The translations under genes were made by a program, and so were the position numbers. A stretch of 64,000 bases of DNA from Phaeosaccion multiseriatum (taxonomy: Eukaryota; Ochrophyta, other classes): the NCBI GenBank assembly GCA_965112735.1, contig OZ218950.1:3348001-3412000 (forward strand), read 5' to 3'. The notes beneath the pieces are model-generated. The model was not told the DNA's origin. It saw nothing but the letters and a program-made list of their open reading frames with translations, and did no database searches. This document shows, piece by piece, positions 9,274 through 22,200 of this stretch. The first letter of the stretch is position 1, and each line of letters opens with the position of its first letter.

Positions 9274-11719
9274 ATGAGCCTACGACCTCATGCTCAAGTG
9301 TCGTTAGGGGGCCAACCCGTCGCTGCTGCCGTCAACGCAGTCACAAAAGCAGACCAGGCGGAGGTGGTCCAGAGGAAGAAGACGATGGAGGAGGAGGGTC
9401 GCCTTCTTTGGCTGGACGTGATCGAGGACGGCTGCAACTACTGCATCAGGCACCTCGCTGTTGTGGTCTTTCCTGCCGCCAACATCCTGCGGTTGTGGTT
9501 CAACCTAAGCTTGTGCTTTTACGGCGACGAGTTTAGGGTATTTGCCTTCCATCTTCTCGTCTTCAGGCTGGCGGGCTACCAAAAGGTGAGCGTAGCTAAA
9601 GTAGCATTCGTGAGGAAAAAGGGGCGGACCCATAGCCTGTTTCATTCGTCGGTTAGGGGAGGATGGGGGGGGGGGGGGGGAGAATCAGGAACTAATCCCC
9701 AACATAGTATTTCCCGTTCTCCCGTCATTCCCTCATTCCCCTATCCCCCCTTTGTGAATATAAAGGTGACAAGTCAGTGGCAAAAGCTGGTGAAGGACTA
9801 CAGGGCAGCGCGCAATGCAGTGGTGGCCGCCAAGTACCGCGTGCGGCACACCAAGGGCCTGCTGCGGAGGCAGGAGAAGATCAAGAAGTACAAGGAGGCC
9901 ATGATGGTCGATATGCAGGCGGCGATGCAGGACGGTACGCACGTAATATTGATTCAGTCATCTTGCTTACTCCACACACCTCTCTCTAGTGCCTCTGTCT
10001 CAGTGCCTCTGTCTCAGTGTCTCTGTCTCAGTGTCTCTGTCGTGTATGGGGTTTTGTGGGAGGGAGGGAGGGAGGGAGGGAGGGAGGGAGGGAGGGAGGG
10101 AGGGAGGGAGTGGACCAGCGCGCCAAATCTCGGGCATGAAGTCGCGAGGTCGAGTCGAGGGAGGCTGGGGGTCCGCTGTAGTAGTGGCAGCAGCAGTGGT
10201 ATACGCAGCAGCAGGAGGAGCTCTGACTCCTCCCCCCTCCACCCCTCCCGCATCGTTTTGTTTTGTCGCTTCCTTGTGCTGCTGGTGGGCAGGCACGATC
10301 CGAGAGACCGAGGCACTGGCCTTTGGCGGCAAGTACCAAAGTCAGATCGCAGAGATTCAAGAGGTAGAGGCGGAGCTCGCGGCCTACACGAGCTCCATGA
10401 AGGCGCTGAGAAAGGCCATCAGCCTGAAGGTGAGGCAGGAAGGGAGGAAGGCAGGGTGGGAGGGAAGAGGGAGGGGCGCTGTGCTTACTCTGTTGACTTT
10501 GCTCTGCAATGCTAGAGCACTCCTTCGAGCACATGCACATGGGTATTATGAGAATATGTCAAGCTCGGGTATAAAAGTCTCGAACGCATATCCTATTTTG
10601 TCCTTACGGCTTCTCGGCCCGCTCTTTTCCTGCCTGCCCCGTCTCCCACTTTCTCCCTCCCTTCCCCTCCCCCCCCCTTCCTGCTTCCCTCCCTCTTCTC
10701 TCTCCCTCCCCTCCCTTCCCCTCCCCCCCCCTTCCTGCCTCCCTCCAGACGTTCCTCAGCTCCCTAGACGGACTGTACTCGGCTGCCATCACCTCCATCA
10801 CCGCCTCCACTTTTATGACAGCGGGTAAGATTACTCTCGTCCTCACCGCAGAGAGCGAGATCAGGGCCATTTTGATTGCTGTCTTCAAGCCCATCGTCGA
10901 CCCCGTGGGTTTCCGCCTCGAGATGGACGACGGCTACATTGCCACCTCCCAGAACGACGAAGTCTTGCTGTACATCACTATTGCCTCAACCGTGCTGGCG
11001 GGTTTGCTCTACATACTCTTTCAGCACGACGTTGAAGAAGCACTGAGGGTAAGAAGCAGCCCAAGGACTCAAGACACACCCACACACGTACACGTACACA
11101 CAATACATACAAACACACACAGCAACTTGTCGGCCGTTTCTCTGCAGCCCTCTCCTCTCCTCTCCCCTCTCTCCCTTCTCTCTAACAAGTGTATGTACAT
11201 CCCCCATCCTGGTCCTCCTCCTCCTGCTCCTCCTCCTCCTCCTCCTCCTCCTCCTCCTCCTCCTCCTCCTCCTCCTCTTCCCTCTCACAGATGACGATGG
11301 TGCTGGTGGGCTCAGGCGTGGTGACCCAGTACGGGGAAAGGGCCGTCAACCTGGTGCGTAGGCGGTGGCTGCACCAGCGCGTTGTGGTGGGCTCTCCGAG
11401 TTGGCGCTTGGCGCAGATCCTGCTGGCCATGTTCGGCTACCTGCTGCACCGGGCCCCTCCCCAGCCCATCCCCATGATCTGCCTTCCCTTTATCAAGGTA
11501 CGCATTGCCTGCCTGCATGCGTGCCCATATGCCTGCCTGCATGCGTGCCTGCCTGCCCTTATGCCAGCGTTAGGTGAGTTCATCCCGCCCCTTTCCCTCC
11601 GTCTCTCTCTGTCCCCCTCTCTCTCTCCTATCTCTGCATCCCTCCCCGTTCAGTTCCTTGACCAAATCAATGAATTCCTCTGTACTTTTAAGACCACGGC
11701 TGTGGGTTGGTTTAGGTGA
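9274..11719 (+). CDS. Unrecognised multi-pass membrane protein with a basic coiled coil
   Basis: Six exons (9274-9585, 9766-9934, 10293-10429, 10749-11048, 11291-11497, 11654-11719) join in phase to 396 residues. Visible in order: a hydrophobic N-terminal region (about 55-100); a long charged helix from exon 2 into exon 3, with KYRVRHTKGLLRRQEKIKKYKEAM, likely a coiled coil; possible membrane segments around STFMTAGKITLVL and ILIAVFKPIV; a clear one at LLYITIASTVLAGLLYILF; and another at LAQILLAMFGYLL. The start could instead be the in-frame ATG at 9172, which would add a basic, hydrophobic leader. I do not recognise the family. The clean splicing and lack of low-complexity sequence argue that it is a real gene. 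Confidence 0.7.
10057..10110 (+). repeat. (GGGA)n repeat in an intron
   Basis: An AGGG tetranucleotide array in the intron 9935-10292 of the membrane-protein gene. Confidence 0.85.
11214..11278 (+). repeat. (CTC)n repeat before a splice acceptor
   Basis: CTC units directly precede the acceptor CTCTCACAG of the exon at 11291, so the repeat serves as the pyrimidine tract. Confidence 0.85.
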
Positions 11720-12715
11720 TGAGAAAGCAGCAGCAGCAGCCGCAGCAGCAGCCGCAGCAGCAGCGAAACACCAGTAGTAGGGAGTAGCAGCAGCAGCAGC
11801 AGCAAACAGGGCCAATAACCGCAGTAGTAGCAGGAGCAGCAACATGCTCGAACCAGAGGTAAAGAAGTGCCGCCCCCTGTAGCACTTAGCACCTGAGCAG
11901 GGTGCAGTGTGTGTGTGTGTGGATCACAGCAGTGTGGAGCACCAACACGAATATCTTTCCTTCGATTGGTCGCAGCACACGGCACACAAAACGGGCTGCT
12001 AAGGAACGCGCTGACGAGGACGGCTTTGCTTTGCCCTTACAGGCCCGATGCGTGGGGAGGGGGGCGTGTTATCAGTGAAGCGCTCTCTCGTCTCGGTGCG
12101 TCGCTTGATTTGAGAACAAGACTGCAACAGCTTGGCAGCATTAGCACGGCAGGGCAAGGACCAAACGAGTGCCATCCAGCAATGGGGTGCCGCGAGCTAC
12201 GGGCAGTCGGAACGGATAAGAGCAATAGAGCGAAGCCAGGGGGACAGCAGCGGCCGTCTCAATGTCGTCAGAGCGTGGATCCATACCGCACAAGAGGAGG
12301 AAGGACCGCAACCCCCACACCAGACCCGCTGCTGAGAAGCTGTGCTGTCTACTGCTGCTCGTCTCCCCTTGTAGGCGCGTGATTCTCTGAGGGGGAGGAG
12401 GTTCGACAGTTGGACGGGCTCTGGCGGCTCTCTTCGTGTGCGGTCTCGCCGCCCCCCTCTGGGTTCGCTACTGCCCTTTGGCCTGGGGGGGGGGCAGGGG
12501 AGAGAAGCCGGTCGCACGAGGCGAAGGAGGCGCACCCCATGCCAAGTAAATTCAAGCAAGAACAAAGAGAAGTAGACTACACATCAATCTTGCCCCCGAC
12601 AACCCTCGTTTGCTTCACTCTCCTGTCGTTTGCTTCCTACTCCTCTTTCCCGTTTGCTTCACTCTCTTCTCTCCACTCTAGTCCTTGGTGAGGCTTCTCT
12701 CTCCTCTTTCCTACT
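11720..12715. other. Convergent spacer without a recognised gene
   Basis: Between two convergent genes. It includes a CAG/CAGCAG-rich stretch at about 11727-11850 that may lie in the 3' UTR of the + gene. Short frames occur on both strands, but none shows a recognisable domain. Confidence 0.5.
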
Positions 12716-15186
12716 CTAGTCATTGCTGAGGCCGAGGTAGTGATACCGCCGACGTTGAGTGTCCACGCCCTCAAGTCCCCCGCTGTGCACGTACAGCAGC
12801 GTCTCGTCCGCGGCCACGAGCGGAGCCTTCTCTCTCTCGGCTCTCCTGTCTCCTCGGCCCTCCTCCTGCTCCTGCTCCTGCTGCTGCCCCCCCTCGTCCT
12901 CCTCCTCGTCCTCCTCCTCGTCCTCCTCCTCCCCCTCCTCCTCCTCTTGCTCCGGCCAGTTCTCGAAGAGCACCTCCCATGTTCGCGGGCCATAGAGGAG
13001 ATCTACGGACAGACCTGCGGCCTGTCATCGACGCAAATCAAGGAGACGAAAATATGGGAAAGAAGGAGGTGGGAGACAGTTGTGTGGAACCAAAAAAAGT
13101 GGCACAGGGGAGCACTGTGCGCGCCATCAATGGAAGCGGTCCGGTCCATCCTTACCCTTGCTTACCTCAAGCTCTTGCCACACGTCGAGCAGTGCCAGTC
13201 GCGGCTGCCCAAATTGCTCTTTTCGGGCCCCCTCAAGGACCATAGGAAGGCTCCTCTTCGGCACTCCGGTTGAATCATCATCAGCATTACCTGCTGCTGT
13301 TGCCGCTGCTACTACTACTCCTGGTGGTGGTGGTGGTGCGGCTGCTTCCCTCCGCTCATCTCCTAGTGATGGTGTTGACTGACCAGTAGCAGCAGTAGCA
13401 GCAGTATCAGCGAGTATGTGCATCTGCTTGGTGAGGTATGCAGCGTCCCCGACACAGGGTACCGTCACCACACGAATGCCCGGCCGAGCGCTGAGGTGAG
13501 ACGCGAGGAATAGAGCCGTTGTGCCTGAAACGATGCGGGAGGGGAAGAAGGGATAACACGACGGCGACAGAATCACACAACAGCACGTAGACAGATCGAG
13601 GGTACGGAACGATTTGAGAATCGAGGTCAGAGGGTACAATAGGCGCGGCCAAAGGAACAGGATGTGACGTACGCAGGCACTCAGGCACTGACGCACGCAC
13701 CTACGCACCCACCTGTGCCCGATGGGAGCACCACAACAAGCTTGCAGTCGTCATGTTCTCGGCTGTAGGCTGTGCTCACAAGAGCAGAACGAAGGCCCAA
13801 TACGCGAGAATGAGAGAGACGAACATCGAAGCACGATAGAGCACATTAGCGGACTTTCAGACGAGGTGACGGAGGAATAGAAACACACTACATGCGCTTA
13901 GGACGGAAAGCTGTGACTTTCTCTCCAACCTCCTCCCCCGGTCTTCCTCTCCTCCTCCTCCTCCTCCTCCTCCTCCTCCTCCTCCTCCTCAGTAATACCT
14001 TCATCTCCCTCACCCCAAATCTCTTGCGCAAGTCTCCTGCACCCCGCCTCTGCTCCTGGAAATGCCCCTCCCTGGGGTAACCACAGCCCCCCCTGGATGT
14101 CCTGCGGTGCAGCGGGCGAAGCCTGCGCGCCTTCGCTCTCGTCCTCGTTGTCCTTGAATGCCTAGACTCGGGAGAGGTCAGCACCCAAATCGCGTGCAAT
14201 ACTTGAGAACAGCGTAGGGGGTGCAACTGACTGCTCTTGTGTGTGGAGGCTACTCAACGCCTCTCTCTCTTATACACACAAACACACACCTTGGCGTACT
14301 CAGCAGTGTTCAGCTCCACAAACTCAGTCCCAAGAGAGAGTGCCAGGGCATAGGGCCCTCTCGGGTTTTTCCTCAACCATTTGGGGATGGGCTTGGTGAA
14401 GTATCTGAGCTTGGTGGGACCAAAAGACGAGGTCAGACAACAACATGATGGAGAATGGGGGGAGAAGAGCGTAGAGTAGCGCCCAGCCGTAAAGTATGCA
14501 CCTGAAGCTGCAGTTGGGCTTGGACGCGACGAGCCGTGCTATCGCGAGCATCGAGTTGCTCTGCGGAGAGAGAGCAACGCCGAGGGCACAATAAAGCATG
14601 AGACCTTGTGCAAAAAGAAGGCATCACTCGCGTATCATTACACACTCAAAGTGTGCTGCAGGTTTTGCCCCGTATCGGCTCCTCATCTCCTCTCCAACTC
14701 TCTCCAAGTGCTGCTCACCTGAGGCCCTCCGTGGCTTGCCACAACGTGCGGGAAAAGGGAGGCAGGCACTTCATTCAGGGCGTAGAGCTTCCTCGCCTTG
14801 TTTCCAGACAATCCGCTCACAGAAAGCGCCAGCCTGTCGTCGTGCTTCACCAACACTCGCCTCCCTCGAATGCAGTACTCCACCACAGGAGACGCCGCTG
14901 CTTTGACGCCATCTCCAGCACTACCGCTGCTGCTACTGCTGCGGCTACTACTGCTCATATCATCTCCGATCCTCTGGTGCTGAAAAACCCTCCTTTTTTC
15001 CCGAGATGGCGTGTTCGCCCTCTTCCTAAAGGTACGCCCCCACGGAGAGAGGAGTGTGCTGCTGCTTCGTCCGACAACGACATAGGCAGACACAGCAGTC
15101 GCCGAGCCAGACAGTATCAGCGTATTGAGGAGGGGAAGCATGAACGGCACTCCAATACCTCGGCGGCGGCGTCGCGGCTTCTCCAT
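12716..15186 (-). CDS. PLP-dependent D-cysteine desulfhydrase / ACC deaminase-like enzyme
   Basis: This fold-type II PLP family removes sulfide from D-cysteine or deaminates ACC; which substrate applies cannot be told here. Seven exons (14719-15186, 14502-14560, 14290-14404, 13999-14161, 13713-13769, 13166-13524, 12716-13021) join in phase to 508 residues. Key pieces: LSGNKARKL with the likely PLP-binding Lys130, SHGGPQSNSMLA, KPIPKWLRKNPRG, LWLPQGGAFPGAEAG, the PLP-phosphate loop VVVLPSGTGTTALF, SVDLLYGPRTW and the terminal YVHSGGLEGV. The first 60 or so residues carry a basic patch and a hydrophobic stretch (GVPFMLPLLNTLIL), suggesting a signal or organelle-targeting leader. Two low-complexity insertions, one Pro/Ala-rich and one a Glu run near the C-terminus, make it longer than the usual 330-400 residues. 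Confidence 0.88.
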
Positions 15187-16202
15187 GTGTCACATTCCAC
15201 ACAGCACGACCACGAGCGAGGAGTGGAGCACCAACACGAGAAGAACCATCTGTGAATTTTACTTTATTTTTATTTTTATTTTTTGTTTTTGTTTTTGTTT
15301 TTATTTTTATTTTTTTTCCTCCTCTCCCAACCTATTCAACCTATGCCCACCCGGCACCTCGACCTAACCCTGAGTAACAACATTTGCAGGACGGCCTTGA
15401 TCGTGCTCCACACGGACACCAGACCGGGAGCGGCAGCAGCCCACAGCGAGACCCGCAAGGAGCGGCACTATGCCGGCACCTACGACCGAGAGCGTTCTAG
15501 AGAGCGTGTTCGCTCGATGTTCGCGTCACCACCTTCGCCATCGAGACCCACGGACGACTCGGCGCACAGGCGCAATCGCTCCTACACGCACTCGCCGAGC
15601 ACGTGGTCTCCCGCACGGGTCGCACTGGCTCCTCCACCACCAAGGGCCACGTCCTGACCAGACTTCGCCGTCTCGTCAGCTGCAGCCACCAGATGTGGCT
15701 CTCGGAGCGAGAACGCGCCTTCTTGGGTCGGCTCAACCGCGGAGCTGGTCCTGCACTCCCCCTCCCCGACCAAGAGGGGGAGTAACCGGCCCCTCGAGGG
15801 CCCCGGAGACACAGAGATACATGCACAAGGGAAGGGAAGGGATTATTAAGTCAATTAAATATCCTCCTCCTGTCTTCCCTCTTCTTGTCACGAAGCCAGA
15901 ACACTTGTTCAGGTAACATTCTAGAGCGAGTCGCCCATGCTGCAGTTACCACACGTGTAATGAGACCAGTCGGCCGCCGCCCGTTGCTCAGGGGCATGAC
16001 CTTTGGTCGTCATTTGTCCCTTGTTCGCTTGAAGGTATACACTGCTACTCTGTTCATATGTTTGCTCGCTCTCTCGAGCTCGCAGTTTTTATTCCGGTGC
16101 CCGTCTTTGTGGGAGACTCTGAAATCTCTCCCACTCTTCTGTTCGTGCCCCCCCCCCACCCCTCTATTCCCCCCATCCGTATCTCCAGTCTCCGCCAGCC
16201 TC
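15187..16202. other. Spacer upstream of the PLP enzyme
   Basis: It contains a T-rich tract at 15256-15320 (TTTTA/TTTTTG units), the possible reverse-transcriptase remnant listed separately, and pyrimidine-rich sequence near 16100-16240 that probably belongs to the 3' region of the minus-strand giant membrane-protein gene. Confidence 0.5.
15375..15785 (+). mobile_element. Possible remnant of a non-LTR retrotransposon reverse transcriptase C-terminus
   Basis: Two overlapping + frames read together resemble the end of LINE-type polyproteins: first IVLHTDTRPGAAAAHSETRK, ending in a basic stretch near 15490, then in another frame VTTFAIETHGRLGAQAQSLL, LAEHVVSRTGRTG, CSHQMWLSERERAFL and a stop at 15783-15785. 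The pattern of an Ala-rich, Lys/Arg-rich helix followed by F-x-x-ETxGRxG is typical of such termini as I know them. A frameshift separates the halves and no upstream reverse-transcriptase core is present, so it would be a dead 5'-truncated copy. It could also be chance coding potential in GC-rich sequence. Confidence 0.35.
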
Positions 16203-19200
16203 TTACTCTCTCTCTGCCCCCTCGCCTGCTGTTGCTGCTGCTGCTAGCTGCTGGTCTATCCAGTCAGCACCGTCGACACCCTCGTCTTGGCCGTCCTCTG
16301 TCTTCTTCGCCATCACGCCCCCCCTCGGGATGAATCCGGAGCCGGAAACGTGGAGGGAAGGGAACTGCACCGGTGATGGGCCTAGGCTTTCCTCGTCCTC
16401 CTCCTCGGCACCGCCCACCGCCTTCTGGTGCGCCCCCTCCTCTTCGACGGCGTCGAACGTGGTTTCTGCGGCAGGCAAGGTGCCCAAGTCCGCAAGCCAA
16501 ATCTTGTCGTTAGACTGTGGGTGCGGCGAGTCTTTCGCTGACCGCCGAGGGCTGAAATTCAGAGAAGCTCCGAAGCCTAACCCAGACGTGATTCCGAGCG
16601 CTTTGGTCACTCCCAACCCCTTCACCACTTGCGGCGGTGGTCCAGCCTGCTCAGTAAAGAGGCGAGCGATGCTCTGCCAAGTCATGTGAAGGTTCTCGAG
16701 AACGAGCAGGCCAAAGACGCGCAGCCAGGTCCTCAGCGAGACCGGCATCAGTTCTCCTTCCCCCCCCCCTCCCCTTCCACTTCCTCCTCCTCCTGCAGCA
16801 GCGAGCTGCAAATGCCGCTCGCGCTGGGCCTTAATGGCAGCGGCCCTCTCCATCTCGCGCTGGCGACGACGGTGCACCAACATGGCAAGAGTGTCCATGA
16901 AGATGGGCGTAATGAGTGCCAGCACCGCGAGGAGCTGCAGACTTACCTTGAATACACCCAACCGAGACGACCCTTGCAAGGAAGTGCGTGTCTCCTCCTC
17001 CTCCTCCTCCTCCACCACTACCTCCTGCCCGAGCCCTTGTTCGCTGAGGCTGGTGTTGAGGTGAGAAACATCCACCCCGATGAGTCCCAGGGTCACAATG
17101 TTGACCAGCCACATGAGGAAGCCCAGACCGTTTATGGCGCTATTGGCGTAAGGTCGGGCCCAGACAAACACCACAAAGTCCAGCAGCAGAACAAACAGGA
17201 GAGTCAGGACCTGGTCCTTGGGCTCCTGCACGTACCCCGCCACCAAGCCTAGGATGGCTACTTTGGCCATGTTGACCGGCAGGTACCAGTCTGCCCCTCC
17301 GTGGTAGTCCACAAAGACAGGCGCATAGGCGATGAGCTGTTTCTCCAATTGGCGACCCCTGGACTCCCAATACCCGCCGTCGAACTTGCTGAGTACGGAG
17401 GCGCCGTACTGGCAAGACTGTCCCCACGATGCCCGGGCCCCCTGGACAGTTTCTCCGAACTTGTGCTTGAGGGTGGACATAGCGTTGAAGGCCTTGTTCT
17501 TCTCCGGGAAAGCGGAGGAGGGGGAGGAGGAGGAGGACGAGGAGGAGGAGCCTCCCTTGCCACTGGTTTTGCTCCCTCTCTTCTTCCTCGCCCGCTTGGC
17601 CTTGGCCTTCGCCTTGCCCTCTCCCTCCGAACGATCTGCGAGCTCGTCTCTGGCGCGCTGTCCTTGCCGCCCCCCCCGCTCCCCCCCCTCCTCCTCCGCC
17701 TCCTCCTCCTCCTCCTCCTCCTTCCCCTCCTCCCCATCCTCGTTACCCAGCCAGCTCCTCTCTACGAAGCGTGCTGACTTGGTCAGCCTCTGAAGCCGAG
17801 TGGTGAGGAAGGCGAAGAGCGCAATGACCATCGGGATGAGCACCACCCCCGCATACACGACCTTGCAGCGCATGGTTTGAAGGAACCCTTCCGATCCGTC
17901 TCCTCCCCCTCGGAATCCCGCTGCCTGTGCCGCGAACGTTCCTCCGAAGCAAAACAGCCCCGCCACGATCTCCACATGGGGGAAATAGAGCAGCGCCAGT
18001 GAGCTCTTGTTATGGAGCGTCTCAATGAGTTCGTCTGGGTCGATGTCGTCGTCTTCGTATCGGCTTTTCCTGCTTCTGCTCATGTTGGTGATATTGCCAC
18101 TCGTCTGGCGAGAATCGGGGCGAGAAGCGGGAAGCTTGCCCTCCAGTTGGGCCTTGCGCTTTGAGGCAGGGGACAGGGCTCCCAGCATGCACATCCGTGG
18201 GGTGCTGCTGCCGCTGGAGCAGCTGGCTTGGGAAGACGAAGAGCGAGAAGATGAAGAAGAGTACGACGAAGACGACGACGAAGAACGAGAAGAAGAAGAA
18301 GAAGAAGATGATGATGCCGAAGATTTGCCTCCTTCTGCTGCTCTTGCTGCTGCTGCTCGTGCTACGGCGGCGTCTCTCGTGGCGTTCAAGTCGATCTCGT
18401 GCTCCACCCCACCCGCGTCACTCACGACATCGGTGGCGTCGTCACTCGACTCACTCATCGGATGGGCCACAGTCGCGCTCTCGTCATCTCCCTCCACCAC
18501 TGTGTCAATAACATGACGTCCGACCCGGTCACTTCCCCCCGTTGCGCTGAGCCTCGCACTCCCACCCAACGACGCCGACGGGCCGACTCTCCCACAGTTA
18601 CCGTGCGCGGATCCGTGCGCAGAGCCATGCGCAGAGCCATGCGTAGAGCCCGGGGCGGACGAAGGCGCAGAAGAGCAGTCGCTGCCCGGTGCGCTGCTTC
18701 CCGGGGCGCTGCTTCCCGGTGCGCTGCGACCTCGGCTGCCGAAGGATGAGTTTGTACCATTGAAGGAGACGGCGACATCGCTGCCTGGGGCACTTCGACG
18801 CCCCCTCCACCCCCTCCACCCCCTGCGCACCCGCTCACTCGCGGCGGCGCTGCTTGCGGTGGGTGACACAGAGTACGCCATGGAAGAAGCCCGGACAGAG
18901 GAGGCGCCCTCAGAGGAAGGCTCCGCCCGCATACCGCCTACAATGTCCGCAAAGCTTGGCAAGGGGAGGCCGCCGGCCCCCGGTGTCCACTTGCCATCTA
19001 CTCTACCCCACACGTTGCCGCCCTCCCTGGACGAAAAGATGTTCTCTCCAATGAGGCCAGAGGCGTTGTGTGAGTGGTCCGAGTAGGCTTGGCTCACTTC
19101 GTGGATGTTGGTGATGGGTTGCGCAGTGGGGTCCTTGTGGGCGTGGGCGGACAGGGAGAAGACACTCTCGCTCCTCGCCTTGCCACTGCTGGGCGAATAG

Positions 19201-22200
19201 GCGCCAAAGTCGTGGTGGCGGCGATGGATATCGACATCCACAGCGTCATTGTGGTCAAAGTCGAGGTCCTGCGCGATGCTCTGTGACACCTTCGACGCAC
19301 TGTCTCTCCCGCTCCGTCCTCCTCCTCTTCGTCGTCGTCCTCGTCCTCTTCCTCCTCTCGCCTCCTTCCTCCTCCTCTCCTTGGTCAACCAATTTGCGCC
19401 AAGCACCGAGGCCAAGAGAAGGTGCAGTACAAATACGATAGACAGCACAAGCAGCACCATCAGCGCGTTGCCGGCCAGCACCGAAGACTGGAGCCCGAGC
19501 ACGCCCGGTCGGTCCGACGAGAGAGAGCAGTCGTCTTCAGAGTCTTCAGAGTCTTCAGAGGCGTCGTCGCCGGAGGAGGAGGAAGCATAGATGGAATCCG
19601 CTTCCCACCAGAGGTTGACGGCTCGGAGACCTTTGGTAAAGGCTCGCCATTCTAGAGACGAGGCTTGAGGGGCAACGATACTGAAGGTGGCCAGCATTTG
19701 CAGTTGTAGAACCAACAGCTGTGGATGATGCCCCACACAAGGAGGAAGAAAGGCCGAAAGAGAGAGGGGAGAGAGAGGGAGAGAGAGAGAAGAAGCAGGA
19801 CTGGTTAGTTTGTGTCTATCGACCAGACTGACAATGTATCGATTCAAAGTAGCGGCCACCAGACAAAGATAGGCAGACGCACGCCGCACGCACGCACGTA
19901 CGCACGCCCGCACGCACGCACGTCCGCCCGCACGCACGCCAGCCCGCCCGCAAAAAAATGACGAAACAAAACAAAAGACTCACCACAGCCAAGGTAGAGG
20001 ACGGAAGCCTCTGCATGACAGTGTTGCACGCCTTCTTGCCCAGCTTGGAGGGCGCATCCGACGAGAAGGCGGCGGATCGCGCCGCTGCAGACGAGGCCGA
20101 GACCGACGAGCGGGCCCCTAGGAGTACACTGCACGCCACAGCAATGATGGACAGCACCAGCAGCGCCACACTCGCCCCTCTGGACATGTCGACGGATGGG
20201 TCTCCAGGCTCGGCCGCCTTGCCATGGCCGAGGAATCCCGGAAGATCACCCCCTCCTCCTCCCCCTCCCCTCTCCTTGAGGATGAAATCACCCGTGCCCA
20301 TGGCCACAAAGGCGTCCGTGCCTCCCTGGGAAGTGTCAAACAGACTCCCTGAGGTGTAGCCCACGACAGACACATCGCCAGTGGTGGTGGTGGTGGTGGT
20401 AGGGGCAGGGTCACCCGTCACACCCCCAGGGGTCCTTGCGTTGTCGTTGTTCTTGTCCTCCCTGGTCGTTGTTGTCGTTTTCGTTGTGGTCATGTCGACG
20501 AGAGCGAGGCCCGACTCGATGGTGTCAGAGCCGCCCCCCTGGGTGCCTGCAAAGATTTCCGAGCCGTCTTCCAGGGCCAGCTTGAGGAGGAGAACGTCGC
20601 CATCTGACGATCCCGTAGCCACAACTTGGTCAGTCCCGTCCACGATGACGGCAAAAGCCCGTCCGGTGAAGCTGTCTGCAGAGGAATAGCTCCACTGGAC
20701 AGCTCCATCGACGCCCGACAGGAGGAGCACAGCCACGGAGTCCGTCCCATCAACCGAGTTGCTTTGGGTGTGGGTGTGGGGGAGTGGGGGTGTGGGGGTG
20801 TGGTTGTGAGGGGGTTGAGGGAGGATGGCGATGAGGGATTGGGGGTGAGGGATAATGCCTTCGGAGAGCAAGCGAAAGGGGCAAGCAACCACGCCACCAC
20901 ACGTGGAGGGGGTGAGGGGAGGAGGTGAACTACCCGCACCGTACACGGCACACAAGAAAACCCTCAGCAGCACGTACCCGAATCCAGCCACCACGACATT
21001 GCCGGTCTTGTCCAGCGCCACAGACGTAGCCACGAGTCCGGGAAGCTCCCTCTCCCACTCCACCCCGCCCTCCTCCATGCCGAGCTTGGTGACGATAGCC
21101 TTGTCGGTGAAAACCCTCGCCTCAGTGTCAAAGATGTCTCCCGAGGACACCCCGCCTACTGCGTAGGCGAAGAGGTCGTCCGTGTCCAGCCCGTGCACCC
21201 TGGCGCCCCCTTCTATCGTGTACAACCAACTGGTGAAGGCCTCCAGAGGAACGTCAAGCTCGCTCGGATATGTGCCCTTCAAGCGTCGTACCCACCCTGC
21301 GCCATCGGAGCTCCCTCCACCTGCGGAATAGGCTGCAGGCAGAGAGTACCCCGCCACAACCACGTCTGCAGCGGGGAATGGTCCGCCTCCCCCGCCTTGC
21401 TGTCCGGTCGCCTGAGTAGTGGCGCCTCCACCCTCGCCCACCGCACCCACTACCACCTCCACAGCCGTGGCATAGTCATCTCCTCGGGTGCCGTACTGAC
21501 ACCCGTCCACCACCACCCCTGTATTAGCGTCGACGAGAAGCACCAACACGTCGGTGCCCCCCTTACTCGGTCCGAACCAATCACCCCGAGTGGAGCCGGC
21601 CACAACCACGGAGGAGGTGGAGGCGTCGAATGAGACTGCATTGGCCTCGTCCGATGTCTGCGTGCCCGGCGTTACGAACCAAAGCACCTCACCGGACGCG
21701 GCGTTGAGGGCTGCTGCAAAGATGTCCTCATTCTCCTCCTCCTCCTCCTGTGCCCTCCTGCTACGACTCTTATTGCTGCTGAACGATGGCATTGCCTCCG
21801 AGCCCCGAAGGTTCCTGTGTTGCTCCTGTCCCTCCTGCTGCCCCTGCCCCCGCTGCTGCTGCTCCTCAATGGCGATGTGAATCTCGGCCGTCAGTGTGTC
21901 TAGAGCTCTCAACTGGCGCTGCCGCGTGTGCGACTCTTGTAAGGTCGTCCACAGTCCGGCAATGTACAGCACGTCGCCGGCAGGACTGCTTACGGCGGCC
22001 CTGCACTCGTCTGAGCCGCCGCTGCCTCTCTGCATTGTCGCGGCGCCTGCTGGGCTGCCCTCCTGAGAGGCTGATGGAGCGGGAGTTGTTGTTGGGTCGT
22101 CTCCCCTTGTCTCGTCTTCAATAACAGAAGGTGAGGGTGGGGCTGTGGGGGCTGCCGCCGATGGAGCTGCTGTTGGGGCTGCTGCTGCTACTGGCGCTCC

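Noticed and set aside
18007-19086. Several + strand frames opposite the giant membrane-protein gene
   Set aside because: Antisense shadows of Ser/Gly-rich coding sequence; no independent signature.
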